This document shows, piece by piece, positions 59,603 through 64,000 of a stretch of 64,000 nucleotides of DNA (position 1 is its first letter; each line of letters starts with the position of its first letter). A program made the translations under genes and the position numbers. This DNA is from Trichomonas vaginalis G3 (taxonomy: Eukaryota; Parabasalia; Trichomonadida; Trichomonadidae), in contig NC_067206.1 of assembly GCF_026262505.1 (NCBI RefSeq), positions 8,398,879-8,462,878 on the forward strand, in the 5' to 3' direction. The notes under the pieces were generated by a model, which made no database searches, had not been told where the DNA came from, and was given only the letters and a program-made list of their open reading frames with translations.

Positions 59603-61449
59603 ATATATCGATTAATATTGAGTTTTATTGGGATGGAAAACATACTGAAAAACCTGCAATATCAACACCTTTTTATATAATATTGAATAAATAAAAATTT
59701 GTTTTTATTTTCCAAAAAGATATATGATACATTTTTATTATACAGGTTAAAAACTGTCTAGCTTTTGCTTTTAGTGCTCGACCAGAGGCATACATTGAAA
59801 ATACAATCCTCTCCATGGTTTTTGTGTAGGATCTGATCTTCTCAAAACGATGATATTGACTATTATTATATGAATTGAATGTATTTATGAATATTTCGAA
59901 ATTTTAATATAAATAATTTATTAAAAATAAAAATTGAACGTAAGTACAAAAAATATAATTTGAAAGCAAATTAAAAATTAACGATACGATAATTTGGAAC
60001 TTTTACCTTTTGCCAATAAATATAAAAATAAAATTTTGGGAATTGGAACTTAAGAGTAGAGAGACCTTTGTTGATATGTATGAGGCTATGTATTTATGTG
60101 TAGATCTGAGTAAGCTTGGTTATCATATAGCGGTTTCTGATGAAATTGAGAACCTCGGAGACCCAAGACCTTTGTTGATATGTATGAGGCTATGTATTTG
60201 TGCGTAGTCATTAAACCCATTCTTGCAAATTAGAATATTATTTTATTTGTTATATTGAGCTTTCTTCCTGATAATTTGCATATCTTCAAAATCATTAAAG
60301 TAAGTAAAATCAGTTGTTTTTTCGGTGATTAATCTTAATTCTTCGCATTATATTTCTTTTTTTTGAAAAATCTTACTGTTTGGGGAAATTCTCTTTGCGA
60401 AATCTGTTGGCCTGAGGATTATCTGGTTGAATAAAAATATGTTCAATTCCCCTTTCGCATAATAATTAATGAAATTGTGTTTTATTTTCGAGAGTGTGCA
60501 AAACGTTCCCACTTCTTGAGAGGTACGTTTTGCAAATTTTTTTCTTTCATACATAGAAGATTTTTGGAAGATGATTGATCTCTACATGATATTATATCAT
60601 ATTTCTACATTGAGTCCTTAACAATATTAAATTGCAGGGTTTTCAAATCAAAAAACTAACTTTCGCTCTTTCAGGTCAAATCAGCAAGGCTCTTCTATAT
60701 AGGTGTTGGATATATTATCAAACTGAAATGAAACTTTCCAGAGATGTCCATAAAATTATTTTGCAAAACATCCCTCTCAAAAAGTGGGAACGTTTTTGCA
60801 ATTTTTCTTTATTTTTTGTACCATTATCGGTCCATAGAGCGAAATGGGGACCAGGTATTGTGCTTAATGCACGTTTGAGTACATTTGTTGTATACTCTGC
60901 AGTTTTCTGAGAAAAAGATTATGAGTGATCTCGTTTTTTCTTAAAGTCATTTTTTTCTTATCAAAAAAAATTAAAATTACGTAAAACTATGACAAAATTA
61001 CGTAATTCACAATTTTAATGCTGAAAAATAGGAATATAAGCTTATAATACTACAGGTAGATTGAGCATCGATGCGCGCTAATGCCAACATGATTAATTTG
61101 AGTCGGTTTTATATATTATTGGAAATTAATCACAAATTGTCCATGAATATAAGTTATATTCTTCGATATTATGAGTTAATGAAGGCTACAATATTTGTAA
61201 TCATGATTGGCTAGTTAAAATCTATTAGAATAAAAGAAATTGTAATTTAATAATATTGAATTGACATTTTAAATAATTTGAGGTCTAATCCATTATGAGT
61301 ATGGTTATTACAGGTCACTTATTATTATTCTTTGATATACAAAGAGTTAAAACGATTTGGTAATGAGATATTGTAGAAAATAAAAATAACTGTAATCTAT
61401 TGAAACTGATAAAAAAAATTAAATCCATTTATTTTTTATTCATATGTTA

Positions 61450-61797
61450 TTATTGATGAGAATTAGATTCATTTAAAATTGAATACATATTTTTGAGAGA
61501 GTCAAAAATTTCAGGATCGATTTCATCTTCGCATTCATCCAAATATATTCTAAGCTCGGAATTTTCAAATGCATTCAAAATATTGGCAAAGTTTTCTTTA
61601 CAAGAAGAGTTAAATAAAATTTCTTGTAAACAATTAATAATAAATTTTGGGTTAAATTCAACAAAATCCGAAAGAATTTCAAACACCTTTTCAAATTTGT
61701 CATTAAATATCGAAAGGGATATTGAATCTTTTATGATAATAGCGATGAGGATATTTATCAAAATTTCCTTATTTTTGAAGAGTGCGGGATAAATTTG
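61450..61797 (-). pseudogene. Helical-protein (ARM-like?) tail, monomer 7
   Basis: Copy of 7924-8271, ending 5 bp before the boundary repeat at 61803. Confidence 0.45.
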
Positions 61798-61802
61798 TCA
61801 AG

Positions 61803-62949
61803 TGTCACTTTTCAATAACCTTAAATTACGCTGTTCTAATTTTTTAAAAAATAACCTTAAATTATATTTGAAGAAATTATGTCTATGATATATGTTTTAT
61901 TCTAGAATCTTGGAGTTTTCATGCACTACACAAGAGCTCCAAGGTTCCAAGAGTGAATGCTCAATAGCAATTATAGAGATGTACCTTTTCAAAATGACTT
62001 TTACTGATTAAATTTAATCAATAGAAGACATTTTGAAAAGGTACCTCTACAATTAGATATACAAGAGATTCAAAGCTTCATTTCAGATAGATTTGAAACT
62101 TTGAAACTCTTGGTAGATTTTGAGTGAATGCTGACAATCATCTTTGAGAAGGTTTTCTTAAAGAAAACCTTCTCAAAGAGGTTTCTCAGGAGCCCTGAGG
62201 CTCCCTTTCGTAATGATTGGGAGCCTTGGGGCTCCTGAGACGAAGAATGGCTTCGCCGAATCTTTGATCAGCAGAGGCCAAATGAAAAGGCCTCTACTGA
62301 TGGATTCTCAGGAGCCCTGAGGCTCCCTTTCGTAATGATTGGGAGCCTTGGGGCTCCTGAGACGAAGAATGGCTTCGCCGAATCTTTGATCAGCAGAGGC
62401 CAAATGAAAAGGCCTCTGCTGATGGATTCTCAGGAGCCCTGAGGCTCCCTTTCGTAATGATTGGGAGCCTTGGGGCTCCTGAGACGAAGAATGGCTTCGC
62501 CGAATCTTTGATCAGAGGCCCAAATGAAAAGGCCTCTGCTGATGGATTCTCAGGAGCCCTGAGGCTCCCTTTCGTAATGATTGGGAGCCTTGGGGCTCCT
62601 GCAGCAGAGTATCGCTCCGCTCCATTAATTTTTTTTAAAAAAAAGTGCCGTGTGGCAAATTTGTCCTGTTCCCTCTCCTAACACATAACTCCACAACTAC
62701 CCAAGTACTATATTGCCACTCCTTCCCGCATTGCATTTGAGAAACATTAAAAGTGGCGACAAGTGCACTTGCCATGGCATATTGTTGCGCGTATATACTA
62801 CTTCTAATGAAAGAAGCAGTATATACGCGCAATTCGAGTGAGATTGCAGCAGAAAGTCGAGAAGAGAGCCCTTTCTTAAGGTTAGGACTCCCTTCTCGAC
62901 TTTATTATACAATGAAATATAAATCATAGTATATTTTTGTCACTTTTCA
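61803..62949. other. Hairpin-rich island with minisatellite, monomer 8
   Basis: Boundary repeats at 61803-61814 and 62938-62949; all hairpins present. Confidence 0.6.
62183..62601. repeat. 122-bp minisatellite array, monomer 8 (3 full copies + partial)
   Basis: Copies start at 62183, 62305, 62427 and 62547 (partial). The third is 120 bp and its second hairpin has an altered left arm (GATCAGAGGCCCAAATG), a rearrangement seen only here. Variant order is A-G-altered G. Confidence 0.97.
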
Positions 62950-63153
62950 CATCGTATTACCCCGATAGAAACAAAACAAAACGACTTTCTTGATATATCA
63001 ATAAATGGCACGGATAATTTATTGGATGCATTGGAAAAATATTTTAATACATATCCTATTGAGCAAAATCGATTTCAAAAAGATGAAATATTAGAATGGC
63101 CCAAGTATTTAATCATACAATTAAACTTTCGTAAGACGAAATGGTGGAAGTGA
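62950..63153 (+). pseudogene. Ubiquitin-specific protease (C19) fragment, monomer 8
   Basis: Same open relic as at 9548-9751. Confidence 0.62.
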
Positions 63154-63356
63154 AGTGATGTTGAAACCTTGATATTTCCTCGAAATTTCTACAAAACATA
63201 TATTAGACATAAAGCATATATCTTATTTTATTAAGAATGTTGAATAATAATATTATTAAATATTAAGCTTTAAAAAAGCTAATTAAATTCAAAAATGAAT
63301 ATATATTATTATTGGATAAATATTAATCAGAACAAATGATTTTTTTATTAATGCTA

Positions 63357-64000
63357 TGTAATAAACAGAAATTCATCAAAAGTGACAGCTCTCAATTTTT
63401 GACATTTGTAAATTCTAAATTGAATGAGAAAAATGAAATAACACTAAGCATAATACAATATTCTAGATTTAATTATAATTAGGAAAAAGTTAGTTTTGAG
63501 AGTACTTTTCATAGGCATATAGAATGAAATCTTCTGAAAAATAATATCACATAAACTCATATTATTTTCTAATATATAACTATTTTATATAAAAATCAAA
63601 TTCAATGATCTTAAAAGCGAAGGATAAACCTCAAAATTTACGAATATAATGAGTGGGAATATAATGCTTATCTATCATAAAACCATATGAAATATCAATT
63701 TTTGCTTTACGCCTAATTTTTGACGACAATTAGCAAAAAATGTTAAATGTTAACACTCAGTCCATTTGAATATGAAAAATAAAATTGACTTTGATTAAAT
63801 GTTTTTATTTATCATGCAATTCTTCTTGCGACCAAAGATTTGAATAAAAGTTCAAAAAATAAGATAGCTTAAAAAATAATATACGGTAGTGTTTACTAAT
63901 AGATGAATAGTATATAAATTCTATTAAAATGGATTTGATCCAAAAAATATATAAAATTTGATCATAAATAAAATCGTTTTAAATTACTTCTTCATTTAAA
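63357..64000 (+). mobile_element. DDE transposon, left end only (monomer 8, cut by window end)
   Basis: Outer terminal repeat and most of the left arm are present; the window ends before the transposase gene. Confidence 0.8.

Larger units (their letters stand above)
1..64000. repeat. Head-to-tail tandem array of ~8.8-kb monomers
   Basis: The same order of parts recurs eight times in one orientation. Transposase start codons lie at 1775, 10677, 19702, 28484, 37266, 46650 and 55298, giving steps of 8902, 9025, 8782, 8782, 9384 and 8648 bp. Subtracting the full 122-bp minisatellite copies leaves about 8404-8417 bp for every step except the fifth, which contains an N gap and an extra transposon fragment. 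Monomers differ by scattered single-base changes and short indels, mostly in homopolymers. The six main translated segments I compared are identical in all seven copies. Near-identity points to recent amplification or continuing homogenisation. The array runs past both window ends, so total copy number is unknown. Confidence 0.97.

Noticed and set aside
1-64000. Ribosomal DNA repeat unit
   Set aside because: The monomer length is superficially rDNA-like, but no conserved rRNA core sequences are present on either strand.

Overview
The window is almost entirely one head-to-tail tandem array. A monomer of about 8.4 kb plus a variable number of 122-bp minisatellite copies is repeated six times in full (monomers 2-7), with partial copies at both ends (1 and 8). 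Taking the left edge of the hairpin-rich island as the monomer start, the monomers are 1-8276 (partial), 8277-17181, 17182-26206, 26207-34988, 34989-44382, 44383-53143, 53144-61802 and 61803-64000 (partial). Length differences come mainly from the number of 122-bp copies; monomer 5 is also longer because of a 100-N gap, an extra deleted transposon copy and an 89-bp duplicated flank.

The DNA is very AT-rich apart from the minisatellite. It holds relics of eukaryotic genes (a ubiquitin-specific protease fragment and a helical, possibly ARM-like fragment), a decayed pogo-like DDE transposase and one intact DDE/rve transposase. A TCACA motif lies 20 nt upstream of that transposase ATG, which fits a trichomonad initiator. 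A parabasalid (Trichomonas/Tritrichomonas type) genome is my best guess; this rests on protein style and composition and is not proven here.

Each monomer, left to right, holds: (a) a hairpin-rich, non-coding island of about 1.1-1.4 kb carrying the minisatellite and bounded by a 12-bp direct repeat; (b) a short ubiquitin-protease (C19) relic; (c) a 2.4-kb DNA transposon with arms of about 455 bp in inverted orientation around a 353-codon transposase; (d) an unassigned minus-strand coding relic; (e) a 1.5-kb pogo-like transposase pseudogene; (f) short repeats, including a 41-bp direct repeat and a pair of inverted palindromic modules; (g) a minus-strand helical-protein relic that ends next to the next island.

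The transposase is the only convincing whole gene. The other protein-like pieces carry the same lesions in every monomer, so they decayed before the unit was amplified. The most unusual object is the hairpin-plus-minisatellite island, which looks like a non-coding inserted element or a structural locus (origin, fork barrier or recombination hotspot) rather than a gene. I see no tRNA, rRNA or CRISPR array.
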